Translations under genes and position numbers: made by a program
Part shown: piece after piece, positions 16,171 through 24,600 of the stretch
How positions within the stretch are numbered: position 1 is the stretch's first letter
Layout of the letters: every line of letters starts with the position of its first letter
Assembly: GCF_014334015.1 (NCBI RefSeq)
Contig: NZ_CP060488.1
Location: forward strand, 2,996,501-3,060,500
Length of the DNA stretch: 64,000 nt
Reading direction: 5' to 3'
From: Bacteroides sp. M10
GTDB taxonomy: Bacteria > Bacteroidota > Bacteroidia > Bacteroidales > Bacteroidaceae
The notes under the pieces: model-generated
What the model was told of the DNA's origin: nothing
Seen by the model: only the letters and a program-made list of their open reading frames with translations
Database searches by the model: none

Positions 16171-16263
16171 ATGGCAAAGAAAATGGGTTCTTTAGTTAGA
16201 AAAATCCTTAGTGAAGTAGGTCGTAATGAAATGCTTTCATGGGGGTACAGAATTGAGAAATGA
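16171..16263 (+). CDS. Small peptide 2, 30 aa, homologue of peptide 1
   Basis: This ORF has exactly the same length as peptide 1. Its sequence (MAKKMGSLVRKILSEVGRNE, then MLSWGYRIEK) keeps the SL-x-R start of the amphipathic part, a Gly, and the WGY motif (residues 24-26). The 50-bp gap has a purine-rich AAAGG site. Two homologous tandem mini-genes with conserved WGY indicate a real peptide family formed by duplication. No modification, export or immunity gene is visible within the next kilobase. Confidence 0.6.
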   Translation: MAKKMGSLVRKILSEVGRNEMLSWGYRIEK

Positions 16264-16483
16264 GAACAAGTACATTAATTAAGTTTAGAGTGGGGATACG
16301 TTATTAAATACGATATCCCCATTTTTTATATCTAAAATTTTAGATAGAGTTGTTTTAGCTAACAACTGTGGCGGGGGATCTGTTTCAGTGTCAGTTCCTC
16401 CTTTAATTTCTGTGTTTGGGTACACTGTCTTTTGCCACTTGGGCTGGAATGTATCACATGCGAGTTTGGTTGGTTTTACTATC

Positions 16484-16587
16484 ACACCCTCACCAAATCA
16501 CTTGAAAGCCTTTGTTCATTGGTGTTACAAAGGGTGAGGGTAACTGTGATTGTAGGGTGAGGGTAATTTTTACTCTCACCCTACAAT
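16484..16587. repeat. AGGGTGAGGGT repeats and hairpin
   Basis: AGGGTGAGGGTAA occurs at about 16531-16543 and 16554-16566, and the inverse CACCCTCACC at about 16485-16494 and 16576-16582. Copies at 16549-16566 and 16570-16587 form an 18-bp stem with one mismatch and a 3-nt loop. It might be a terminator for the peptide transcript or a site used by the mobile elements nearby. The AT-rich flanks show nothing else. Confidence 0.6.
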
Positions 16588-16656
16588 TATACCTGTAATA
16601 AGTGCTTAATGGTTGATTCCTAGTAAGCTATATGCTGATTTGTCTGGTACTAATAC

Positions 16657-16827
16657 ATGAAAGATGATGTATTTGTGTCTGATAACTGGCGTAATATTAT
16701 CTGGAATAACAGGCTGAACGAGATAATAGATACGGATGAATTAATTGTATTCCGTAAAGTTTCGATTGGCTTCTCCATAGGGGAAAATCAGTTTCAAGCT
16801 TGTGAACAGTTTGTTTCATACGCTTGA
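16657..16827 (+). CDS. Possible small ORF or gene remnant, 56 aa
   Basis: The frame opens at ATG 16657 (MKDDVFVSDNWRNIIWNNRL) and ends at TGA 16825-16827. Its codon and amino-acid composition (EIIDTDELIVFRKVSIGFSI) looks coding rather than random. I recognise no family. It lies just before a terminator and the recombinase gene and could be a fragment cut off by element insertion. Confidence 0.35.
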   Translation: MKDDVFVSDNWRNIIWNNRLNEIIDTDELIVFRKVSIGFSIGENQFQACEQFVSYA

Positions 16828-16867
16828 AACACTTAGTTTCAAGGCTTGGAACTACTAGTTGTACTAA

Positions 16868-16922
16868 ATCCCGCATACGTAATAGCTAAAGTTTCGCTTT
16901 CTGCATGCGGGATCGTTTTTTT
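16868..16922 (+). terminator. Intrinsic terminator before the recombinase gene
   Basis: ATCCCGCAT (16868-16876) and ATGCGGGAT (16905-16913) form a perfect stem with a 28-nt loop, followed by CGTTTTTTTG. It would end transcripts coming from the peptide region. Confidence 0.75.
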
Positions 16923-16972
16923 GTTGTACTTTGGAGTAACAATCAATTTTCCAACAAAAAAACATTTTCATT

Positions 16973-17548
16973 ATGGCAAGTATAATTGAGCGTGCCTGTG
17001 ACTCTATTCCAGAGTTTAGGCAAAAGTACGAAAAGTTTAGTAAAGAACTTCATGTTCAACAGTATTCTTCGGGTACCATTACCGGTTACTGTCACCAGTT
17101 AGCCACGCTTTGTTTCCATTTCAAGAAAGTTCCTGAAGACTTGAGTCAGGAGGAGGTTCGTGATTACTTGAGTTGTCTTTCTTCTGGCAATTCCTGTAAA
17201 ATCAGTAAGTTCAAGCACACCATTTATAGCCTTCGTTGCTACCGCAAGATGATGTCTCTTTCCGTCTGGCATTTTTCTCTTCCGCGTATCCGCAAATCCA
17301 AGAAGCTCCCTTTCGTTTTTTCGTGCGAGGAGATTCTTCTGTTTCTCTCTAGTTGTGAGGGGCTTCGTTCGCGAGCTATTTTTTCTCTTATTTACTCGTG
17401 CGGTCTTCGGGTAAGCGAACTTCGTCATATGCAAATCTCCCATATTGACAGCCGTCGCATGCAAGTGTTGATTTATCAGGGCAAAGGAAAAAAGGACCGG
17501 TATGTTCCTTTATCGGCGCAAACCCTGTTGGATTTGCGCCGATACTTT
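16973..17548 (+). CDS. Tyrosine recombinase, exon 1 (N-terminal 192 codons)
   Basis: Exon 1 encodes the core-binding SAM-like domain (about 15-100; FSKELHVQQYSSGTITGYCH) and the first half of the catalytic domain. It holds catalytic Arg146 in SCGLRVSELRHMQ and the catalytic Lys in YQGKGKKDRYVPL. The group II intron begins at 17549 right after codon RRYF. Removing 17549-19475 joins this exon in frame to 19476 and gives a 303-aa protein of normal length for XerC/D-like integrases. Unspliced, translation would stop at 17563 after two foreign residues. With the overlapping IS91-like transposase it forms a two-gene mobile unit. Confidence 0.85.
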
Positions 17549-17976
17549 GTACGCTCGGCATGAGCATTATCTAACGGGTGTAAGTCCCGAGTAAGCCCTA
17601 ATAGCGGGAATTACATAGCCAATGGCAATGGTGTCCATCGCGAGCTGGAATCAGAAGGAAGCCGGCAGCAAACATCTGACCTGACGAACAGAAACTTCAT
17701 ACAAGGCATTTGACCGTGGGTAAGGTTGCAAAGCGAACCAAAGCCCTATAGCTATTCGGAACGGTTGGTGTAAATGAAGCAGGTATAAGATGGAAAGATA
17801 ATGCCCCTTATCCGAGGAGGTCTCACGGACGTGCGGACTAGTTTTTTTTTTTTTACGAAATGTACGGAGTAAAGCTTGCCGTGAGAAGTCAGCAGAAGTT
17901 ATAGTAGTGAAGTTATCGATAAGCTTCATGAAGGACTGAACCTAATAATTAAGCGATAGTAATTGAAAGTTACCTT

Positions 17977-19383
17977 ATGAAAGGACGAATGCAGAAAACA
18001 TCAGCTCCAGCTAATGACTGCTCTCAAAGAGCTAGGACGGAATCCGAATGGTATGAGGGAGTGCAGACTTTCATGTGGATGACCGAAGACAACATCGTGG
18101 AAGTAGCATTCGACAAGGAACATTTGTTTGAACTTATTCTTAGTCCCTCTAATCTGAATAAAGCCTATAAAGCTGTATCCGGCAATAAAGGGTGTGGCGG
18201 TATCGACAAGATGTCATGGGAAGAACTGTTTCCATGGCTTTTGGCTAATAAGGATGAGTTTATAATTTCTTTGCAAAACGGGACATATCGTCCTAATCCA
18301 GTCCGGAGGGTTGAAATCCCTAAGGCTAATGGCAAGACACGCCTTTTGGGTATTCCTACCGTGGTAGACCGCCTGGTGCAACAAGCCATCCACCAAGTTC
18401 TGACACCAATTTACGAGCGTCAGTTCTCCATGACAAGTTATGGCTTCCGTCCAAAAAGGGGCTGCCATGACGCACTGCGAAGAGCGCAGAAGATAGTTGA
18501 TGAGGGCTACAGATATGTAGTTGACCTTGATCTAGAGCGTTTCTTTGATACAGTAAGTCATAGCAAGCTGATAGAGATACTTAGCCACACAATAAAGGAT
18601 GGAAGGGTTGTGAGTTTGATACACAAATATCTTCGCAGCGGTGTAATGAACCGAGGCCTGTTCGAAACAAGTACGGAAGGTACTCCCCAGGGTGGTCCTT
18701 TAAGTCCGCTGTTAAGCAATATAATGCTTAATGAACTGGACAAAGAACTAGAAAGCCGTGGGCACCCTTTTGTTCGTTATGCTGATGATGCGCTGATATT
18801 CTGTAAATCCAAACGCGCAGCACAACGCGTCAAGGAATCCATCACCCGATTCATTGAAGGACAACTCTTTTTGAAAGTGAATCGTGAAAAGACAGTTGTG
18901 TCGTACGTGCAAGGAGTAAAGTTCCTTGGCTATTCTTTTTATGTAATGAAAGGCAAATGTCTGCTGACGGTACATCCCCAATCCAAGTCAAAGATGAAAT
19001 TCAAACTCAAGGAGTTGACAAGTCGTAGTAACGGGTGGGGATATGAATGCAGGAAACAGAAACTTAGGAAATACATAAGAGGATGGTTAGGTTACTATCA
19101 CTTGGCCCAGATCAAGCGTCTTTGTCTTGAAACGGACGAATGGTTAAGGCGACGGATACGTATGTGTATCTGGAAATCATGGAAGAATCCCAAGACCAGA
19201 GTGGCAAATCTAAAGAAATGCGGTGTCCTTGACTGGCAGGCGTATCAATGGGGTAACACTCGACTCGGGTATTGGCGTGTAGCACTCAGCCGTCTGCTTA
19301 CATTCGCAATGTCTAACGATAAGTTGCGCAGAGCAGGTTATGCTAGCCTAATGGATTATTATCTCGAATGGTACCCAAAATAG
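17977..19383 (+). CDS. ltrA: Group II intron reverse transcriptase/maturase, 468 aa
   Basis: The protein promotes intron splicing and retrohoming. Reverse-transcriptase motifs are present: RT0/RT1 NLNKAYKAVSGNKGCGGIDK, YRPNPVRRVEIPKANGKTRL, DLDLERFFDTVSH, EGTPQGGPLSPLLSNIMLNE, and the active site FVRYADDALIFCKS (YADD at about 268-271). The maturase (X/GIIM) domain covers about 330-450 (LRKYIRGWLGYYHLAQIKRL). No C-terminal HNH endonuclease motif is seen, so mobility would use nicked or replicating targets. The gene is complete. Confidence 0.95.
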   Translation: MKGRMQKTSAPANDCSQRARTESEWYEGVQTFMWMTEDNIVEVAFDKEHLFELILSPSNLNKAYKAVSGNKGCGGIDKMSWEELFPWLLANKDEFIISLQNGTYRPNPVRRVEIPKANGKTRLLGIPTVVDRLVQQAIHQVLTPIYERQFSMTSYGFRPKRGCHDALRRAQKIVDEGYRYVVDLDLERFFDTVSHSKLIEILSHTIKDGRVVSLIHKYLRSGVMNRGLFETSTEGTPQGGPLSPLLSNIMLNELDKELESRGHPFVRYADDALIFCKSKRAAQRVKESITRFIEGQLFLKVNREKTVVSYVQGVKFLGYSFYVMKGKCLLTVHPQSKSKMKFKLKELTSRSNGWGYECRKQKLRKYIRGWLGYYHLAQIKRLCLETDEWLRRRIRMCIWKSWKNPKTRVANLKKCGVLDWQAYQWGNTRLGYWRVALSRLLTFAMSNDKLRRAGYASLMDYYLEWYPK

Positions 19384-19385
19384 GA

Positions 19386-19475
19386 ACCGCCGTATGCGGA
19401 ACCGCATGTACGGTGGTGTGAGAGGTCGGAAAGCGAAAGTAGGAAGAAAACTACTTCGTTTTCCTCCTACTCGAT
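19386..19475 (+). ncRNA. Group II intron domains V and VI
   Basis: ACCGCCGTATGCGG and CCGCATGTACGGTGGT (19386-19417) pair along 14 positions with the diagnostic 2-nt bulge (GT) and a GAAC apical loop: an intact catalytic domain V. A second stem (AGTAGGA...AAAAC with GTTTTCCTCCTACT, about 19439-19472) with an unpaired A is domain VI and its likely branch point. The RNA core is therefore apparently functional. Confidence 0.85.
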
Positions 19476-19811
19476 TCCAGATATCAGCCCAAGTTCTATC
19501 TCTTTAACAGCACACCGGGGCATCCAATTAGCGAGGAAGTCATCCGCACTTTGTTTCGTGAAGCCGTATTGCTTGCCGGTATCCGTAAACCCTGTACTTT
19601 GCATACCCTGCGTCACAGTTACGCCACTCATTTGTTGGAGTTTGGTGAAAACCTCCTACGCATCCGGGATCTTTTGGGGCATACGAACATTACTACAACC
19701 ATGACTTATCTTCATATAAGCCGGCTTGAGCAAGGTGGAAAGTCCTTTAGTCCACTTGACAGGGTAATAGCTGGAGCGAATCAGCCCCACAAGGATGAGA
19801 ACGAAGTTTGA
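19476..19811 (+). CDS. Tyrosine recombinase, exon 2 (C-terminal 111 codons)
   Basis: Exon 2 continues in frame from exon 1 (RRYF | SRYQPKFYLFNSTPGHP) and supplies the rest of the catalytic site: HTLRHSYATHLLEFG (HxxR), LLGHTNITTTMTYLHIS (His/Trp position and the nucleophilic Tyr). The intron thus separates Arg and Lys from HxxR and Tyr, so the enzyme can act only after splicing. The 3' end overlaps the start of the IS91-like transposase by 17 bp, which implies coupled translation. Confidence 0.85.
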   Translation, partial: SRYQPKFYLFNSTPGHPISEEVIRTLFREAVLLAGIRKPCTLHTLRHSYATHLLEFGENLLRIRDLLGHTNITTTMTYLHISRLEQGGKSFSPLDRVIAGANQPHKDENEV

Positions 19812-20944
19812 AGTTGCGCAGATAATCTCCCGCTTTAAAGCTCTGTTTTATGAGAAATATGCCCCCTGCCCACAAGTTCGCAAAGTTTTTGGGCATCTGG
19901 AACAATGCCGTACCGCTGAACTGGGAGGTCATGTGGATGCCTGCCCTGAATGTGGCGCCATACGTGTCAGCTACAACAGCTGCCGCAACCGGCATTGTCC
20001 CAAATGTCAGGGAGTGGAACGTGAGTTGTGGATACAAGCCCGCAAGGAAGACCTGCTTCCGGTAAAATACTTTCATGTGGTTTTCACTCTGCCCGATGCA
20101 TTGGATCCGGTATCATTGGGCAACATGAGAACTGTCTACAACTCTCTGTTCAGTGCCGCTTGGGATACTTTGAGCACCTTTGCCCGCAACAAAGGGGTAC
20201 AGGGGGGGAATGATATCCGTACTGCATACCTGGGGAAGTAATTTGCATTATCACCCCCATTTGCATTGCATTGTTCCCTGTGGGGGACTGGACAATAACG
20301 GTATGTGGAAGAAACTTTCCTCATCCGGTAAAGAGAGCCCGTTCCTGTTTCCGGTCAAAGCTATGAGCAAGGTGTTCAGAGCTAAATTTATGGCGGCACT
20401 CACCAGACAGGCGGATGTCACGCCACAGATCAGAAAGAAGCTATTCCGTACGGAATGGATCGTTTACAGTAAATCGCCTTTTTGTGGAGCGGGCAAAGTG
20501 TTGGAATACTTGGGGAGGTACTCACACCGGGTAGCTATCAGTAACAACCGGATTAAGAATGTGACGGACAGGACTGTGACCTTTGATTACAAAGATTACC
20601 GGGCGGCAGGCAAGCACAAAGAGCGTGAGCTCACAGGAGAAGAGTTTCTGCATCAATACAGTCTGCATATCCTTCCGCATGGATTTGTACGTATACGCCA
20701 TTATGGGTTTCTGGCTGGCTGTAACAGGGAGAAACTAAGAAACATACAGATACAGATGGATGTCACGCCTTCTCCAATGAAGAGGGGAAAGAAGATATGG
20801 ACGGAGGTGTGCAAGCAGAATTGGGAAGAATATAATCTGTGCAAGCATTGTGGAAAGGCACAGATGGTGACCGTAGAGATATTTGCCCGTACAAGAGCAC
20901 CACCAAACAGGTTCGAAGCAAAACTTCAAGAATCTGTATTTTAA
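19795..20944 (+). pseudogene. IS91-like (HUH, Y1) transposase with frameshift
   Basis: Frame 1 (19795-20241) encodes the N-terminal zinc-binding domain (CPQVRKVF, then CPECGAIRVSYNSCRNRHCP KCQ) typical of IS91/ISCR transposases. The reading then shifts by one base at a run of seven G (20200-20206). Frame 2 carries the HUH metal motif in HPHLHCIVPCGG and the catalytic Tyr region LEYLGRYSHRVAISNNRI, and ends at 20944. Six G would join the frames perfectly (VQGG then MISVLHTWGSN). It may be a true mutation, a homopolymer sequencing error, or slippage-controlled expression. Combined length (about 382 aa) fits the family. It starts inside the recombinase gene. Confidence 0.85.
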
Positions 20945-20956
20945 GCATTTAAAGGA

Positions 20957-21150
20957 TACCTCTGAAATCTAATGGGTGGCGGGGGAAGATTACTAGTGCT
21001 TATAGTGAACGGAAACGAAAGAAAAAACGTCAAAAGAAGGAAGAACAAGACTGGAGGAAGCTAGGAAGCAAGGAAGATGAACAAAAAACACTGAAAAACA
21101 AAGAACGAACAAAAATATTAGATTATACGAAAAAGAGAAAAGAGAGATGA
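20957..21150 (+). other. Lysine-rich open frame downstream of the transposase, probable remnant
   Basis: A frame without a clear start codon reads RIPLKSNGWRGKITSAYSER, then a very basic, charged tail (KRKKKRQKKEEQDWRKLG). It runs to TGA at 21148-21150. I do not recognise it; it may be an in-frame remnant of a protein disrupted by element insertion. Another frame gives only a 30-codon ORF. Confidence 0.3.
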
Positions 21151-21180
21151 ATACCCATAATAAGGAGAGCGTACAACAAA

Positions 21181-21234
21181 GGCTCCAAATGTCCTACGGA
21201 CACACGGAGCCCTATATCGTTCACCGGCATGAAC
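21181..21234. repeat. Two adjacent hairpins, possible IS91-like element end
   Basis: GGCTCC-AAAT-GTCC-TAC-GGAC-ACAC-GGAGCC (21181-21211) is a two-part stem-loop, and GTTCA (21219-21223) with TGAAC (21230-21234) forms a second. The latter runs into GAACAAG, which contains both GAAC and CAAG, tetranucleotides used as targets by IS91-family ends. This assignment is inference; no terminus was confirmed. Confidence 0.4.
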
Positions 21235-21239
21235 AAGCC

Positions 21240-21688
21240 ATTTTATGTAGAGGTGCTGCAAATTATTGAGTGTCTTCTATGAATATACCCGGATTCTTAT
21301 AAACGAGACAGTGTGTAAGATACCTCTATCTTGCATGCATCTGCATCGGTATCTTGCACTGCTTCAAATACTTGTATATCAGTTAACTATCGCTGGTTTA
21401 GTGTAAGGTGCAAGATACTTTTGCATTTATGAACTTGTAAAAGATAGGTGAATCTTATTGCAGAAGATAAACTTTTCAATTAAATAATAAACCGAGTGGC
21501 AGTTTTGGGACTTTTTATTTTATTCCAGAGCGAGTTGATTAATAGGCTAATGTTTATACAATATGGTATGGGGCTGATAGCTTGATAAAAGCTTTTTTTA
21601 AGCTAAAAAGTACAAATCTTTAAACTTTATTTCCTTACTTTGTTATTTATAAGAGTGAGACTTATAGCAAACTTAAACTAGAAAGATT
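21240..21688. other. Intergenic region before the alpha-2-macroglobulin gene
   Basis: The region holds an inverted pair GTATCTTGCAC (21349-21359) and GTGCAAGATAC (21408-21418) within a stretch rich in related words (AAGATAC, ATCTTGCA). A degenerate -7 box TTACTTTG lies near 21633-21640. I see no gene. Confidence 0.4.
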
Positions 21689-24600
21689 ATGAAAGTAAAG
21701 CAGATTTGTATGATGGTGCTGCTATGGTTGGGAGTGATTCCGGCGGTACAGGCACAAACTTTCGACAAATTATGGAAAGAAGTGGAGCAAGCGGAGAAAA
21801 AGAGCTTGCCTAAGACTGTGATAAAACTGACTGATGAGATTTATCAGAAAGGGGAAAAAGAGAAAAACTCTCCACAAATGCTCAAAGCATATACGTGGCG
21901 GATGAAATATAGGGAAATGTTGAATCCCGACAGTCTTTACGCTGATTTGAAAGGACTGGAACAATGGGTGAAACAGACTGACCAACCAATGGATCGCGCC
22001 ATCTTACACTCTTTGATAGCGGGAATCTATGCAGATTATGCAGCCAGCAACCAGTGGCAACTCCGCCAACGGACAGAAATCGTAGACCAGACACCTGCTA
22101 CCGATATGCGTGAATGGACAGCCAATATGTTCATCGAAAAAGTGCGGACAAATATAAAGGAGGCATTGGCCGATTCTGTATTGCTGCTCAAAACGTCCTC
22201 ACGCGACTATATTCCTTTTGTAGAACTGGGGGAAACGAGCGAATACTATCACCATGATATGTATCATTTATTGGCTTCCCGTAGCATTGAAGCACTGCAA
22301 CGGGTGGAAGAATTGGGTAACAGGATTACTAATGACGGTACTGTGAATCCGGTCAAACAAGATATAATAGCTATTTATGGAAATATGATTTCCGCTTATA
22401 AAGCAACCGGATTAAAAGAAGGTTATGTGTTGACAGCACTTAACTACCTGGAATGGAGATGGAATGCTGATCGGAATATTCGACCTCTGCAGGCTAAGGG
22501 CGAACTTCCGGTACTGACGGAAGATACTTATCTGAAAGCTTTGAACACATTGAAAAGCAAGTATGCTTCCGAACCCATCTGTGCCGAAGTCTATTTGGCA
22601 GAAGCCCGATATACTATTGGAAAACAACAGCAGCTCAATGCATTGCAGCTTTGCGATGAGGCAATCCGCCTTTATTCAGGCTATCGCAGAATCAATGCTT
22701 TGAAAAATCTTCGGGAAGAGATATTGGCTCCTTATTTGAATGTTAATGCATCCGATTTGGCTTTTCCGAACGAAGAGATAGAATTAAGGGTCTCACACAA
22801 AAATCTGGATGGTTTCACTGTCCGTCTTTATCAGGCGAAGAAACTGATAAAGGAACAACATTACGCTGTGCTTCGTCCGAAAGATTATCGGACGCAGGAC
22901 ACTGTGTTTACATTCAAAGCTCCTGAACTTGGATCTTACGTGATGCGTATCATACCGGATATTCGTGCGAAGAGAGATAGTGAAAGCAAGTTTGATGTAA
23001 CACGTTTCAAAGTGCTGACGTGCCGTCTGCCGGAAAAACAGTATCAAGTGGTGACGCTGGATGGACAGACAGGGTATCCCATTCCCCATGCGAAAGTGAC
23101 GATGTACAGTAATGACGAAAAAGTGTTGCAGGAGTTTACGACAAACGAAGAGGGTAAGGTCGTATTTCCCTGGAAATCCGAATACCGCTATCTGAAAGCT
23201 TCCAAGGGGACGGATACGGCAATGCCGAAACAAGGCATTTATGCAGGAAGTTACGGATATTACGGCGACGAAGATAAAGTGACTGAAAATATGACTTTAT
23301 TGACCGACCGTTCTTTGTATCGTCCCGGACAGACTGTGTATGTGAAGGGAATTGCTTATTCTCAACAATCGGATACGGCGAATGTACTTCCGAACAAGGA
23401 ATATACGGTGACTTTATTGGATGTAAACAATCAGGAAGTAGGGCAGAAGTCGGTACGTACCAATGAGTTCGGTTCGTTTACCACCGATTTCGCATTGCCT
23501 TCGGCCTGTCTGAACGGAATGTTTTCTTTGAAAGCGGGAAGAGGCCGTACAAGCATTCGGGTAGAAGATTATAAACGTCCGACATTTGATATCACTTTTG
23601 AAAAGCAACAAGGAAGTTACAAACTGGGTGATGAGGTACAGGTGAAGGGTAAGGTACAATCTTATAGTGGTGTGCTGCTTCAGGATCTTCCGGTGAGATA
23701 TACGGTAAAGCGTTCTGCATACAGCCTTTGGCGGTTTGCGGAATCCGTGCAGATTGCTTCCGGTGAAGTGATGGCCAATGAGAATGGAGAATTCACGATA
23801 CCCGTTCGTTTGCAGGAAAGTGATTCTTATAAGAATAATGATAAGGTATATTATCGTTATTCCATTGAGGCCACTGTTACCAATGTGGCAGGTGAAACAC
23901 AATCTTCTACGGACGTGATTTCGGCAGGAAACCGTTCGTTGATTTTGCAGGTGGAATTGCAAGATAAGACTTGCAAGGATCAACCCTTCGAAACAATGTT
24001 TAAAGTGCAGAACCTGAATGGACAACCTGTGGAGGTGAAGGGGAATTATTACTTGTACCCTGCCAAAGACAAGGACTTTAAGCAGCTGGAAGAGAAACCG
24101 GTTGCAACGGGAACCTTTACTTCTAATGAAGACATGACGCTCGACTGGAAGAATCTTCCATCGGGACCTTATGTGCTGAAAGCATCAGTGAAAGATAATC
24201 AGGGCAAGGAAGTGACTGCTGACACCAACACGATTCTTTTCTCTGTTGAGGACAAACGTCCGCCTGTAGAAACGACGATGTGGTTCTATGGTGCAAATAC
24301 GGAATTTGATGCTGCTCATCCGGCCGTGTTCTGTTTCGGTACGTCGAAAAAAGATGCTTATGTGATGATGAACGTATTTTCCGGTGATAAATTGCTGGAG
24401 AGCAAGACGTTGAATTTGTCAGATACGATTGTCCGTTTCGAGTATCCATATCGGGAAAGTTATGGGGATGGTGTCTTTGTGAATCTCTGTATGGTGAGGG
24501 ACGGACAGGTTTATCAGGAACAGGTGCGGCTGACCAAACGGATTCCTGATAAGACACTGACTATGAAGTGGGAAGTGTTCCGTGATAAATTGCGTCCGGG

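Larger units (their letters stand above)
17549..19475 (+). mobile_element. Group II intron (1927 nt) inside the recombinase gene
   Basis: The 5' end GTACGCTCGGCATGAGC is a variant of the GUGYG start and forms the expected short first hairpin (GCTC/GAGC), followed by the conserved-looking TAACGGGTGTAAGTCCCGAG. Domain IV contains the maturase gene (17977-19383). Domain V and domain VI follow at 19386-19475, ending in CTACTCGAT. Both boundaries were chosen by intron consensus and independently restore the host reading frame. A run of twelve T lies at about 17842, before the ORF. I could not find a convincing EBS/IBS pairing by eye. Confidence 0.88.

Noticed and set aside
16285..16485. 66-codon minus-strand ORF
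   Set aside because: GTG start without ribosome site, unusual composition (TDTETDPPPQ), no recognisable family; it overlaps the AGGGTGAGGG repeats. It could be a remnant but I cannot support it.
17840..17853. T-run as terminator inside the intron
   Set aside because: No stem precedes it; it belongs to the intron before the maturase ORF.
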